Assembly: GCA_903920215.1 (NCBI GenBank)
Contig: CAIXLG010000099.1
Coordinates: forward strand, 1 to 40,427
Direction: 5' to 3'
DNA: 40,427 nt
DNA from: an uncultured Chlorobiaceae bacterium
GTDB taxonomy: Bacteria > Bacteroidota > Chlorobiia > Chlorobiales > Chlorobiaceae
Below are positions 27,641 through 34,957 of this stretch, piece by piece (the first letter of the stretch is position 1; each line of letters begins with the position of its first letter). The translations under genes and the position numbers were made by a program. The notes beneath the pieces were generated by a model, which did not search any database, was not told the DNA's origin, and was given only the letters and a program-made list of their open reading frames with translations.

Positions 27641-28393
27641 ATGTCAGGACATAGCAAATGGGCGACCATTAAAAGAAAGAAGGCGGTAACTGATCAGAAA
27701 AGAGGCAGTTTGTTTACTAAACTGGTCAAAGAGATTACGATAGCGGCAAGAATGGGTGGAGGCGACCCAACGGGTAATCCCCGTCTCAGGCTCGCTGTCG
27801 ATACCGCAAGAGATAATTCCATGCCGATGGACAATATTTCCCGTGCCATCAAAAAAGGGACAGGAGAGCTTGAGGGCGTCACCTACGACGAGATTACCTA
27901 CGAAGGGTATGGTCCCGCAGGGATAGCTCTGATTATTGAGACGGCGACGGACAATCGTAACCGGACCGTTGCTGATATTCGTCACATTATGAGTCGCAAC
28001 AATGGTTCGCTCGGCGAGAGCGGCAGTGTCGGCTGGATGTTCCATCGCAAGGGAACTCTTGATGTTCCCGTGTCGGCCGCCGGAGAGGATCGTCTGATGG
28101 AAGTACTCCTGGATGCCGGTCTTGAGGACCTCAATAGCGATGATGAGAACTATTTTACCGTTATAACAGATTTCAAGGATCTTGAAAATGTGAAAAAAGC
28201 ACTTGACGCCTCAGGTATCAGTTATGAGAATGCAAAGATTGATCTCATACCTGAAAATTATATAGAACTTGAAGCTGAGGATGCCCGTCAAGTTATCAGG
28301 TTGATTGATGCGCTTGAAAGCAATGACGATGTGCAGGGGGTATACAGTAACATGGATATCAGCGAAAGTGCAATGAGCAGTTTAAACGAATAG
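27641..28393 (+). CDS. yebC: YebC/TACO1-family protein
   Basis: 250 residues that begin [20 protein letters not shown], the exact family start, and include [50 protein letters not shown] and [10 protein letters not shown]. Members act as translation factors helping ribosomes through polyproline, or as transcriptional regulators. The local role is not shown by sequence. ruvC starts 3 bp downstream, the conserved yebC-ruvC order. There is no clear ribosome binding site before ATG 27641, though TATTAT and a TTGATT-like box lie upstream at about 27567-27595. Confidence 0.97.
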   Translation: MSGHSKWATIKRKKAVTDQKRGSLFTKLVKEITIAARMGGGDPTGNPRLRLAVDTARDNSMPMDNISRAIKKGTGELEGVTYDEITYEGYGPAGIALIIETATDNRNRTVADIRHIMSRNNGSLGESGSVGWMFHRKGTLDVPVSAAGEDRLMEVLLDAGLEDLNSDDENYFTVITDFKDLENVKKALDASGISYENAKIDLIPENYIELEAEDARQVIRLIDALESNDDVQGVYSNMDISESAMSSLNE

Positions 28394-28396
28394 AGG

Positions 28397-28960
28397 ATGG
28401 TTGTTCTCGGGGTCGATCCCGGAAGTCTGAATACCGGTTATGGAGTGATCAGCCAGACTTCCGGAGTTCTTTCCGTGCTCGTTTGCGGTGTTATCCGTCT
28501 TAATCCCCGTCGGACCCATGCAGAGCGGATAGGTGAAATATATCGTGAGCTTGAAGCGGTTATTGATGAGTTCAAGCCGCAGCGATTAGCTCTGGAAACA
28601 GCGTTCTTGAGCAGAAATGTGCAGTCGGCTCTTAAGCTCGGTCAGGTTCGCGGTGCGGTTATAGCCCTTGCAATGAACCAGCATCTTGCGTTGCACGAGT
28701 ATGCTCCGCGTGAAGTGAAATCGGCGATAACCGGAAGAGGAGCTGCAAGCAAGGAGCAGGTTGCTTTTATGGTCACGAGAATGCTTGGCCTCACTGTGCC
28801 GCCTAAACCTTATGATGTTACCGATGCACTCGGCATAGCCCTGTGCGATTTGCTCAGGGGAGAGAGCCGGAAGGCTTTTCTTCCTTATGAAAAATCCCGG
28901 GGTGGTTGCAGCAGTTGGTCGCAGCTTGTTGCCGCATCACCCGATAAGGTTGTCCGTTAG
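28397..28960 (+). CDS. ruvC: Holliday junction resolvase RuvC
   Basis: 187 residues. The RNase-H-like endonuclease cuts Holliday junctions made by RuvAB. The catalytic acids are all seen: Asp in [16 protein letters not shown], Glu in [12 protein letters not shown] and the two Asp in [12 protein letters not shown]. The C-terminal ~25 residues are extra and basic. It starts at ATG 28397, 3 bp after yebC, with AGAGG just upstream inside the yebC stop region. Coupled translation is likely. Confidence 0.96.
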   Translation: MVVLGVDPGSLNTGYGVISQTSGVLSVLVCGVIRLNPRRTHAERIGEIYRELEAVIDEFKPQRLALETAFLSRNVQSALKLGQVRGAVIALAMNQHLALHEYAPREVKSAITGRGAASKEQVAFMVTRMLGLTVPPKPYDVTDALGIALCDLLRGESRKAFLPYEKSRGGCSSWSQLVAASPDKVVR

Positions 28961-29029
28961 TTTCTGAGGAGTGTAAAAGAATTGCCTTCGTTGGAAGAGT
29001 TGATATGACTCAATAATAAAATTATAGCT

Positions 29030-29584
29030 GTGGAAGGTCGTATCTTTAATCTGCCGAATTCGCTTAGTTTTCTGAGAATAATACTGATACCCTGGTTTCT
29101 CTATTATTTTCATACCGGCCATATCAAAACAGCCATAGTTATTATGGTTGTGGCTCTTTTGACCGACTGGTTTGACGGTCAGGCTGCCAGATGGACCAAT
29201 GATGTTTCCGAAATGGGAAAAATTCTTGATCCCCTTGCCGACAAACTCTGTCTTGCAAGTGTAGCTATTTACTTTTTATGGATTGGTCAGCTCCCTTTAT
29301 GGTTTGTGCTTTTTGCAGTCCTGAGGGATGCCCTTATTTTTATCGGTGCCGCATATGTCAGAATTCACCACTCAGTAGTCACTACATCTCTCTGGCCGGG
29401 AAAATGGGCTGTTGGCTTTGTCTCCATGATGTTTATTGCCATGGTTTGGCCTCATCCCGTTTTTCAGCGCTATCCTGTCAAGGAGTTCTTTTTATACCTC
29501 TCGTCCATTATGCTTCTCTACTCCTTTTCGCTCTATTGTGTAAGGTTTTACAAAATTCATAAGGGCCTCAACTACAGCCTTTGA
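29030..29584 (+). CDS. pgsA: CDP-diacylglycerol-glycerol-3-phosphate 3-phosphatidyltransferase
   Basis: A 184-residue membrane protein of about five membrane segments. The CDP-alcohol phosphotransferase motif is present as LLTDWFDGQAAR ... GKILDPLADKLCLAS, giving all the conserved Asp residues. It begins with GTG 29030 (MEGRIFNLPNSLSFLRIIL), typical of PgsA, which makes phosphatidylglycerophosphate. Another CDP-alcohol transferase activity cannot be excluded, but the NLPNxLSxLRI start favours PgsA. It lies 69 bp after ruvC. Confidence 0.92.
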   Translation: MEGRIFNLPNSLSFLRIILIPWFLYYFHTGHIKTAIVIMVVALLTDWFDGQAARWTNDVSEMGKILDPLADKLCLASVAIYFLWIGQLPLWFVLFAVLRDALIFIGAAYVRIHHSVVTTSLWPGKWAVGFVSMMFIAMVWPHPVFQRYPVKEFFLYLSSIMLLYSFSLYCVRFYKIHKGLNYSL

Positions 29585-29841
29585 GCCTTTACTCTTCCTC
29601 TTTTATGTTATCAACAATAGCCGGTATGCAGGGTATTGATAACTTTTGTTCAGGAAACATATACAGTCACGTCCCGATTGGCTAACTTACTAAAAAATAG
29701 TAACTTACAGATGTTGACATTCTTTGCTTCTGTTGTGTGAAAAATGTTGACAACTTGTTGACGGAATGTGGGCAGGTGTGTAGAAGCGCCCTGGTTCTCA
29801 GGTCTGGAGGCCAGGGCGTTCTATCCGGGGAAGGACGACTT
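29585..29841. other. Convergent intergenic region with TGTTGAC repeats and TTATCAACA
   Basis: This 257-bp gap between pgsA and lpxC-fabZ has no convincing gene. It holds a DnaA-box-like TTATCAACA at 29608-29616, ATGTTGACA at 29711-29719 and again at 29744-29752, and TGTTGAC at 29756-29762. A strong hairpin follows near the right side. As genes converge here, these are not ordinary promoter elements. Confidence 0.5.
29782..29822. terminator. Strong hairpin between pgsA and lpxC-fabZ
   Basis: CGCCCTGG (29787-29794) pairs with CCAGGGCG (29811-29818), extended by AGAA/TTCT past a one-base bulge. The 16-base loop is large and there is no long T-run, but the place between two convergent gene ends fits a bidirectional terminator. 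Confidence 0.6.
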
Positions 29842-31245
29842 CTATTTGTTTTTGGACACAACAGTAGCCATCAGGGAGGCTTCGCATACAAGTTCGCCGC
29901 GCACATAAGCTTTTGCATCAAACTGGCAGACGCTTCTGCGCATGTTGGTTATGGTTGCTTCAATCACAAGGGTGTCGCCGGGAAGTACCGGTTTGCGGAA
30001 GCGAGCCTTGTCGATGCCCATGAAGTAGACCACGCTCTCCTTTATTTTATCATTACCGTTCAGCATCATGATACCGCCGGTTTGAGCCATGGCTTCAAGG
30101 ATCAGCACGCCAGGCATGATGGGATTACCCGGAAAGTGACCCTGGAAGAAGGGCTCGTTCATGGTCACATTTTTAATCGATACAATCTTTTCATCAAGCT
30201 TGAACTCAACGATCTTGTCGATTAAAAGGAAGGGATAACGGTGGGGGAGAATGTTCAGTATTGCATTGATGTCAAAAATAACGCCGGCTTTTTTATCGTG
30301 CTGGTACTGCCGGGCAAGTTTGTTGCGATCCGCATATTTTTTGAGCTGCTTGACAAATTCCACATTCGAAGCATGACCAGGGCGCGCAGCAAGCACCTGT
30401 GCCTTTATCGGCATGCCAAGGAGGGCGATGTCACCAAGCAGGTCAAGCAGTTTGTGGCGGGCAGGCTCATTCTTGAAGCGTAGTTCCCGGTTGTTGAGAA
30501 TACCGTTTTCGCCGAGTACAAGATGGTCGCTTTCTATACCAAGTTTTTTTCCCAGAGAGTCAAGCTCCCCTTTTTCCATGGTTTTGTCGATAATGACAAT
30601 AGCATTGTCGATATCACCACCCTTGATGATTCCCTGGTTTGCAAGCGCTTCCACTTCACTGAGAAAGCAGAAGGTTCTGCATGGGGAAAAATCTTTGACA
30701 AATTCAGTTTCCAGATTAAAAAGACCGGAGTGCTGAGAGCCTAGAGCCGGGTTTTTATAGTCCACCATCACCGTCATTCTGAAATCATCCAGAGGCAGAG
30801 CTACAATATCGACACTGTTTTCAGCATCGTGGTATTCAATGGTCTCATCAATGACAAGGTAATTTTTTGGTTCCTCCTGTTTCTGAAATCCAGCTTCAAT
30901 CAGTGCCTCTGCAAATGGGTGTGAACTCCCATCCATAACCGGAGGTTCGGGTCCGCTGAGTTCAATCCGGCAGTTATCGATCTGCAGGCCATAAAGAGCG
31001 CCAAGAACATGCTCGGTGGTGTGGACTTTAACCTCATTGAGCCCGATAGTGGTACCCCTCAGGACATCAATGACGTTCTCAATCAGTGCCGGTATTTCAG
31101 GACTGTTTTCAATATCTGTCCGGACAAAACGGTAGCCGTAGTTGACCGGGGCAGGTTTAAAGGTGATCATGCACTCTTTGCCGGTGTGCAGTCCTGTTCC
31201 TGATAAGGAAACTTCTTTTTGAAGTGTGCGCTGATGAATGAGCAT
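29842..31245 (-). CDS. lpxC-fabZ: Fused LpxC-FabZ: UDP-acyl-GlcNAc deacetylase + hydroxyacyl-ACP dehydratase
   Basis: 467 residues with two enzymes in one chain. Residues 1-~310 are LpxC, the zinc deacetylase that commits to lipid A: QKEVSLSGTGLHTGKE, VHTTEHVLGALYGLQID, VMDGSSHPFAEALIEAG and the zinc/active-site HKLLDLLGDIALLG. Residues ~325-467 are FabZ with ILPHRYPFLLIDKIVE, FFQGHFPGNPIMPGVLILEA and the catalytic His and Glu, making trans-2-enoyl-ACP. The fusion is a known feature of Bacteroidota and Chlorobiota. It could balance lipid A and fatty acid synthesis, because both draw on 3-hydroxyacyl-ACP. ATG 31245 begins MLIHQRTLQKEV. The suhB-like gene is upstream on the same strand. Confidence 0.97.
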   Translation of the reverse strand: MLIHQRTLQKEVSLSGTGLHTGKECMITFKPAPVNYGYRFVRTDIENSPEIPALIENVIDVLRGTTIGLNEVKVHTTEHVLGALYGLQIDNCRIELSGPEPPVMDGSSHPFAEALIEAGFQKQEEPKNYLVIDETIEYHDAENSVDIVALPLDDFRMTVMVDYKNPALGSQHSGLFNLETEFVKDFSPCRTFCFLSEVEALANQGIIKGGDIDNAIVIIDKTMEKGELDSLGKKLGIESDHLVLGENGILNNRELRFKNEPARHKLLDLLGDIALLGMPIKAQVLAARPGHASNVEFVKQLKKYADRNKLARQYQHDKKAGVIFDINAILNILPHRYPFLLIDKIVEFKLDEKIVSIKNVTMNEPFFQGHFPGNPIMPGVLILEAMAQTGGIMMLNGNDKIKESVVYFMGIDKARFRKPVLPGDTLVIEATITNMRRSVCQFDAKAYVRGELVCEASLMATVVSKNK

Positions 31246-31354
31246 AGTGTAATCGTTGCTCCTGCCTTTTATTGCCGCGCAGGAAATGAACTTGAATTGT
31301 AATGATGAAAAACTCTAAACCCTTAAGATAACAAAGATCAATATCCTGTTCAAA

Positions 31355-31377
31355 TCAGGCTTTCTAGAAGGGCCTGA
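31355..31377 (-). terminator. Hairpin after the suhB-like gene
   Basis: Read on the minus strand, TCAGGC and GCCTGA (6 bp) flank a loop containing TCTAGA and are followed by TTTG. It lies 10 bp past the suhB-like stop and is a weak terminator candidate separating it from lpxC-fabZ. Confidence 0.4.
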
Positions 31378-31386
31378 GCAAGCTTC

Positions 31387-32199
31387 TTATGAGACTGTCT
31401 GAGCGGAAAAGTGTTTCAGCGCTTTTTCAAGAAGGAGCGGATGGGAGATCCTGTTTCCGGCAATAATGCTGTTTCTTTGAAACACATCTTCATTTCCTGT
31501 AAAGTCGGTAACCATTCCTCCTGCTTCGCGGACAAGCAGCACGCCAGCTGAATAATCCCATGGGCATAGCTTGTATTCCCAGAACCCGTCAAAGCGCCCG
31601 CAGGCAGTATAAGCAAGATCAATGGCAGCAGAACCGGCGCGCCTGATTCCTGCACAGTCGTGAATAATCTCTTTCAGCACTCCGAAATAAGAATCAATAT
31701 AGTGGTACTCAGTAAACGGAATACCGGTTGCAATGAGAAAACTCTCTTTTTCAGAGCGGTTTGACACGGAAATTTTTTTGCCATTCAGGTAAGCTCCGCA
31801 ACCTCGTTCAGCCGTAAAGAGTTCTTGAAGAACTGGCTGAAAGACAACCCCTGTGCAGAGTTCATTATTGCTGTCCTTCAACGCGATACTTATTGAAAAA
31901 ACAGGAAAGGAGTGAATAAAGTTAAGAGTGCCGTCAAGAGGATCAACAATCCAGGTTCTTTCGGAAGTGCCTTTAACGACGGTGCCTTCTTCACACAGCA
32001 TGTTGTCATCGGGGAAGCGTTCTGTGATAATGGAGCTTATTGCTGCTTCGCAGGCTTTGTCAACCTCAGTAACAAAATCTTTAAAATCTTTTCCCTTGAT
32101 GTCACTCTGAGAGAGTACACCGAATTTTTCAAGGGTTATAGCTCCTGCAGCCTGGGCAGCCTGTATGGCTGTCTGCAGTTCATTGCTTCGTGTTTCCAT
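31387..32199 (-). CDS. suhB: Inositol monophosphatase family protein (SuhB-like)
   Basis: 270 residues from ATG 32199. The Mg-dependent phosphatase motifs are complete: the EE pair in DDNMLCEEG, WIVDPLDGTLNFIHSFP (DPxDGTxN) and CPWDYSAGVLLVREAGG. The frame stays open to 32244, with an extra possible start at ATG 32232; METRSNELQTAIQAA is taken as the start because the first family helix begins there. Members act on inositol-1-phosphate or related sugar phosphates, or aid ribosome maturation as SuhB does. The exact substrate here is not visible from the sequence. Confidence 0.9.
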   Translation of the reverse strand: METRSNELQTAIQAAQAAGAITLEKFGVLSQSDIKGKDFKDFVTEVDKACEAAISSIITERFPDDNMLCEEGTVVKGTSERTWIVDPLDGTLNFIHSFPVFSISIALKDSNNELCTGVVFQPVLQELFTAERGCGAYLNGKKISVSNRSEKESFLIATGIPFTEYHYIDSYFGVLKEIIHDCAGIRRAGSAAIDLAYTACGRFDGFWEYKLCPWDYSAGVLLVREAGGMVTDFTGNEDVFQRNSIIAGNRISHPLLLEKALKHFSAQTVS

Positions 32200-32350
32200 G
32201 TGTGTTTGTGAATCAGAACGAATGGGTTGCATAATCGCGATCAATATAACATTTCAGCCCATTCTTTTTTTTCGTGCCCCTTGTTCGGTAGAGCGCAACA
32301 TCAAAGTTTATCTGAATAGCATTGGGGCAGGGAATTATCCGATCGATCTC

Positions 32351-32369
32351 TTTGTTACTTATTTATAAT
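32351..32369 (+). promoter_or_regulatory. Putative promoter of the TspO gene
   Basis: A TATAAT hexamer at 32364-32369 lies 36 bp before the tspO start in an AT-rich stretch. No good -35 box is found 17 bp upstream, so it is a weak call. Confidence 0.35.
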
Positions 32370-32404
32370 GATATAAAGCATTTATAAACGTAAAGAACAC
32401 CATA

Positions 32405-32893
32405 ATGAAACTCAATATTACAAAACTGGCTCTCTGTATCGGTTTGTGTTTTGTGTTTGCCTTTGCAGGCAGCACCTTTACGCCCGTGCCCGGCTCCGAG
32501 TGGTACTATTCGATACTGAAAAAACCTTCATGGAACCCCCCTGACTGGCTTTTTCCTCCTGCCTGGACTCTTTTGTTCCTGCTTATGGGTACTGCTCTCT
32601 ATCTTGTGGTAGAGGAGTGGTCTACAAAAGCAAATGTAAAGGGAGCTCTCATAGTATTCGGTGTGCAGCTTCTCTTGAATCTCAGCTGGTCAGCCGCATT
32701 TTTCGGTCTACATTCGCCTTCTAAAGCACTTGGGGTTATCGTTCTGCTCTGGCTGGCGATCGTGCTGACAATCGTAAAGTTTAAAGCGGTTTCCCCTACT
32801 GCGGCATATCTGCTGATACCCTACATTTTGTGGGTAAGCTTTGCCTCGTTTCTCAATTTTACGATCTGGCAGCTTAATGGCGGGCTTCTCTGA
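32405..32893 (+). CDS. tspO: TspO/MBR family membrane protein
   Basis: 162 residues with five membrane segments. Family marks are FAGSTFTPVPGSEWYYSILK, PSWNPPDWLFPPAWTLLFLL (the WxPP element), LNLSWSAAFFGLHSP and a final WVSFASFLNFTIWQLN. TspO proteins bind tetrapyrroles and, in purple phototrophs, modulate pigment gene expression under oxygen. In an anaerobic phototroph that makes large amounts of bacteriochlorophyll, a tetrapyrrole-sensing or degradation role is plausible, but this is inference. It is monocistronic; the next stretch is the degraded toxin-antitoxin locus. Confidence 0.93.
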   Translation: MKLNITKLALCIGLCFVFAFAGSTFTPVPGSEWYYSILKKPSWNPPDWLFPPAWTLLFLLMGTALYLVVEEWSTKANVKGALIVFGVQLLLNLSWSAAFFGLHSPSKALGVIVLLWLAIVLTIVKFKAVSPTAAYLLIPYILWVSFASFLNFTIWQLNGGLL

Positions 32894-32920
32894 GCAGTTG
32901 AAGCTTTTGAGAATGTAACT

Positions 32921-33007
32921 TTATAACCCCAACTCGCTATGCGAACCGAGGCGCACCAGTTCCAGACTGGCGTCGTCGGTTTTGCAGTAGGTCAAAATAA
33001 GATCATT
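32921..33007 (-). pseudogene. C-terminal stub of a YafQ/RelE-type toxin
   Basis: 28 codons ending at TAA 32921 read DLILTYCKTDD, then LELVRLGSHSELGL. This is the end of YafQ-type ribonuclease toxins, whose last strand and final His (LVRIGSHSEL) are part of the active site. The N-terminal two thirds are missing. The stub continues in the same frame as the antitoxin upstream, separated only by its TAG at 33008, so a deletion joined the two genes. It cannot be active alone. Confidence 0.75.
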
Positions 33008-33277
33008 CTACGGTCGATTGTCCGCATTTATATCCCGAAACATATTGTCTAAAGAGCCAATCTTTACGAGTTCTCCGCGCCTCGCCTCCATAATAGCTTC
33101 AATAGTTTCCGCGTTCGGGATGAGCGGCTCGAAAGGCAATGCTTTTTCAGCAACAACCCGTTTCAACCTAAGTCTTATGGCATCGGACAGGGAAAGCCCT
33201 ATGGAAGCCAGCACAGCAGAAGCCTTGGCTTTTGTTGCGGCATCAATCCTTGCCCTGACAACTGTATTTTCTATCAT
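33008..33277 (-). CDS. RelB/DinJ-type antitoxin
   Basis: An 89-residue antitoxin of the ribbon-helix-helix type: NTVVRARIDAATKAKASAVLASI, then LSLSDAIRLRLKRV, as in DinJ. The later part, KALPFEPLIPNAETIEAIMEA, is the usual toxin-wrapping region. It has AGGGAGGG just upstream of ATG 33277 (plus strand CCCTCCC, 33284-33290), a very good ribosome binding site. Its partner toxin is only a stub downstream, so it is an orphan antitoxin. It may still repress its own promoter, where CTACAT occurs twice just upstream. Confidence 0.85.
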   Translation of the reverse strand: MIENTVVRARIDAATKAKASAVLASIGLSLSDAIRLRLKRVVAEKALPFEPLIPNAETIEAIMEARRGELVKIGSLDNMFRDINADNRP

Positions 33278-33555
33278 ATCAATCCCTCCCTATGTAGCTA
33301 TAATGTAGTATAGTTGATGGTAATAAAAAAGTATTTCCCTGTAATACCCAGCAAAAATCATTCCTGTGCTGTTAGCTGTATTTTCAATACGCATACCTTA
33401 GAGATAGACCGAAAAGACTAAATCTATTAAATATAAAGCTAATTAAATGCTGTGTGTGTATTTTTTTTAGTATTTTATTGGATAGAAGTTTGTAAATTCT
33501 GGTGTAACTAGCTTAGGATTGGAGACAACCTTATTATGTATTAGAAAAAAAGCGT
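33278..33555. other. AT-rich intergenic region at the island border
   Basis: Between the divergent antitoxin and DUF6338 genes, 278 bp are visibly more AT-rich than the backbone. Apart from the antitoxin ribosome binding site and the CTACAT direct repeat near 33290-33310, no gene, terminator or att site was recognised. Confidence 0.5.
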
Positions 33556-34230
33556 ATGCCACCACTTTCAAAGATAGATGACGTTGGGCTCAAAATTTTG
33601 TTCCTCTTAATTCCGGGGATTATTGCGTTTGGGATTGTCAAGTCGATTGGCCCGAAGCGTCCGAGATCAGATTTTGAGAGTGGATTACAAATATTTATAT
33701 ACGGGGTTATTTGCTATTTAATTACTGGTTTTTTCGAAGGTATTTATCTCTGGATATCACCCACTACCGGAAAAGAATTTTGGCAGACAGTGATAGGAAA
33801 CGCGCTCGGACTAGCGACACTAAATCCTACAAATGGCTTAGATGCTATACAAATTTTTCTCACCACCATTTGTGCTCTTTTTGTGGGATGTATTGTCACT
33901 GCTCTAAGACAAAATAGTTTCCCTCATCGACTTTTTGTTCGTAAGTTAGGTTTAAAGCGCATCGGTGAAGTTGATATTTGGGATCTGACGCTCAATTCAC
34001 CAGACATAGATCATTGGGCAACAGTTCGTCACCACGATAATGGCTTGGTCTACCAAGGATACGTTTGGGGTTATTCGGACGGCGGAGATGAGCGCGAATT
34101 GTTGATGACGCAAGTAATTGTATTCGCTAAATCAGGAGAGAGTGAGGAATTAGTGATGGTTGATACAATTCCAGTATTGTACCTTGGCCTTGACCGAAAA
34201 AATACTGTTTTAGAGTTTCGAGCTGTATAA
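33556..34230 (+). CDS. DUF6338 family membrane protein
   Basis: A 224-residue protein. Three membrane segments are likely, at about residues 12-30, 44-66 and 95-118. A soluble C-terminal half of about 100 residues follows, with beta-rich sequence (VRHHDNGLVYQGYVWGYSDG, then ELLMTQVIVF and VPVLYLGL-type strands). This matches my recollection of the DUF6338 family, function unknown, often found in accessory regions. The start is ATG 33556; no strong ribosome binding site is seen. Two small ORFs follow on the same strand. It is intact while most neighbours are decayed. Confidence 0.7.
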   Translation: MPPLSKIDDVGLKILFLLIPGIIAFGIVKSIGPKRPRSDFESGLQIFIYGVICYLITGFFEGIYLWISPTTGKEFWQTVIGNALGLATLNPTNGLDAIQIFLTTICALFVGCIVTALRQNSFPHRLFVRKLGLKRIGEVDIWDLTLNSPDIDHWATVRHHDNGLVYQGYVWGYSDGGDERELLMTQVIVFAKSGESEELVMVDTIPVLYLGLDRKNTVLEFRAV

Positions 34231-34258
34231 ATATGCCAATCTTTAATAAGGAACTACG

Positions 34259-34441
34259 ATGACTCAAGGTCAAGACCCTTTCAAAGGCCAGCGTATTATC
34301 ATAAACGAAGGCACACTCAAAAAAAACATGAATCCGCCGCCGACTAATGAACGACCGCCGGCTCCAAAAGCGCAAGTAGCACCTCAGCAGTCGTCTGGTA
34401 CCTCCACTTTCGTAGCATCAAACAACAAAAATGGAGGCTAA
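34259..34441 (+). CDS. Small proline-rich protein, unknown
   Basis: 60 residues with AAGGA about 7 bases before ATG 34259. The N-terminus QDPFKGQRIIINEGTLKKN may fold; the rest is Pro/Ala/Gln/Ser-rich (NPPPTNERPPAPKAQVAPQQ) and probably disordered. It contains no cysteine or membrane segment. It follows DUF6338 by 28 bp on the same strand and so may act with it. I do not recognise the family. Confidence 0.6.
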   Translation: MTQGQDPFKGQRIIINEGTLKKNMNPPPTNERPPAPKAQVAPQQSSGTSTFVASNNKNGG

Positions 34442-34445
34442 ATAA

Positions 34446-34508
34446 ATGGATAAAACCAATAACAAGAATTCAAACCAGAACCGTGTATTGTTCATGATGC
34501 CGCGCTAA
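34446..34508 (+). CDS. 20-residue ORF after a strong ribosome binding site
   Basis: ATG 34446 is preceded by GGAGG eight to nine bases upstream. The ORF encodes MDKTNNKNSNQNRVLFMMPR and stops at 34506-34508. It is basic and Asn-rich. It starts 4 bp after the 60-aa ORF, as in a coupled operon. It may be a real micropeptide or the 5' end of a gene cut by the rearrangement that brought in the opposite-strand ORFs. Confidence 0.4.
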   Translation: MDKTNNKNSNQNRVLFMMPR

Positions 34509-34538
34509 AAAAGAGTACAGAGTTCTCCACGACGGGTT

Positions 34539-34853
34539 TCATTTATCATTATCCCACATTTCCTTGTAGAAATAGACATATTCACTTGTCGCAACAGAAT
34601 CGATGTTATAATAATAGCGGCAGAGTTTTTTGAATAACTGCAGCATTTTCTCATCAAAACAAAAATCAAGAATACCATCCAGGCAGTGTTCAATCCGTCT
34701 GGAGTCACTATCCTTATCTTTTATTATTGCATCAATCTCTCGGGAATACAGTATAGCCGCTTGTCGTGCGAGTTGCTGGGTATGTTTTACAAGCGGTACA
34801 ATATTTTCAACCAGCCCGTTAATCTCTGGAGTGTTGGAATGCTTCCTATTCAT
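34539..34853 (-). CDS. Hypothetical 104-residue protein
   Basis: A helical, charged protein (NGLVENIVPLVKHTQQLARQ, then ILDFCFDEKMLQLFKKLCRY) with no recognised domain, signal peptide or membrane segment. ATG 34853 overlaps the TGA of the 35-codon helicase-like fragment (ATGA), so it can be translated by coupling. Codon use looks ordinary. It is the last gene of the decayed minus-strand operon DUF1016-fragment-this ORF. No function can be offered. Confidence 0.6.
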   Translation of the reverse strand: MNRKHSNTPEINGLVENIVPLVKHTQQLARQAAILYSREIDAIIKDKDSDSRRIEHCLDGILDFCFDEKMLQLFKKLCRYYYNIDSVATSEYVYFYKEMWDNDK

Positions 34854-34957
34854 CGATTTTCCTTCATGCCGTGCAAGCTATCGCCTTTAAAAAAGCCCAT
34901 CATCCATTGATTGAGCACCAGCTCCTCATGGAAACTGCGTTTTTTTTCTTTACTCAT
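34850..34957 (-). pseudogene. N-terminal fragment, probable defence helicase
   Basis: 35 codons from ATG 34957, MSKEKKRSFHEELVLNQWMM, then FFKGDSLHGMKENR and TGA. The stretch FHEELVLNQWM resembles the start of large DEAD/DEAH-box helicases found with DUF1016-type nucleases, which is recollection and not a search result. Its ATG overlaps the DUF1016 stop (ATGAGTAA), as in an operon. The rest of such a gene is absent, so a deletion has removed almost all of it and joined the start to the next ORF. Confidence 0.45.

Noticed and set aside
29600-29765. Replication origin
   Set aside because: Only one DnaA-like box, no AT-rich unwinding element and no dnaA/dnaN neighbour.
30001-31245. LpxC-FabZ as an assembly fusion of two genes
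   Set aside because: The fusion is well known in Bacteroidota and Chlorobiota and the linker is in frame, so it is genuine.
33300-33560. Integrase attachment site or insertion sequence at the island edge
   Set aside because: No tRNA, no integrase, and no terminal inverted repeats with target duplications could be found.
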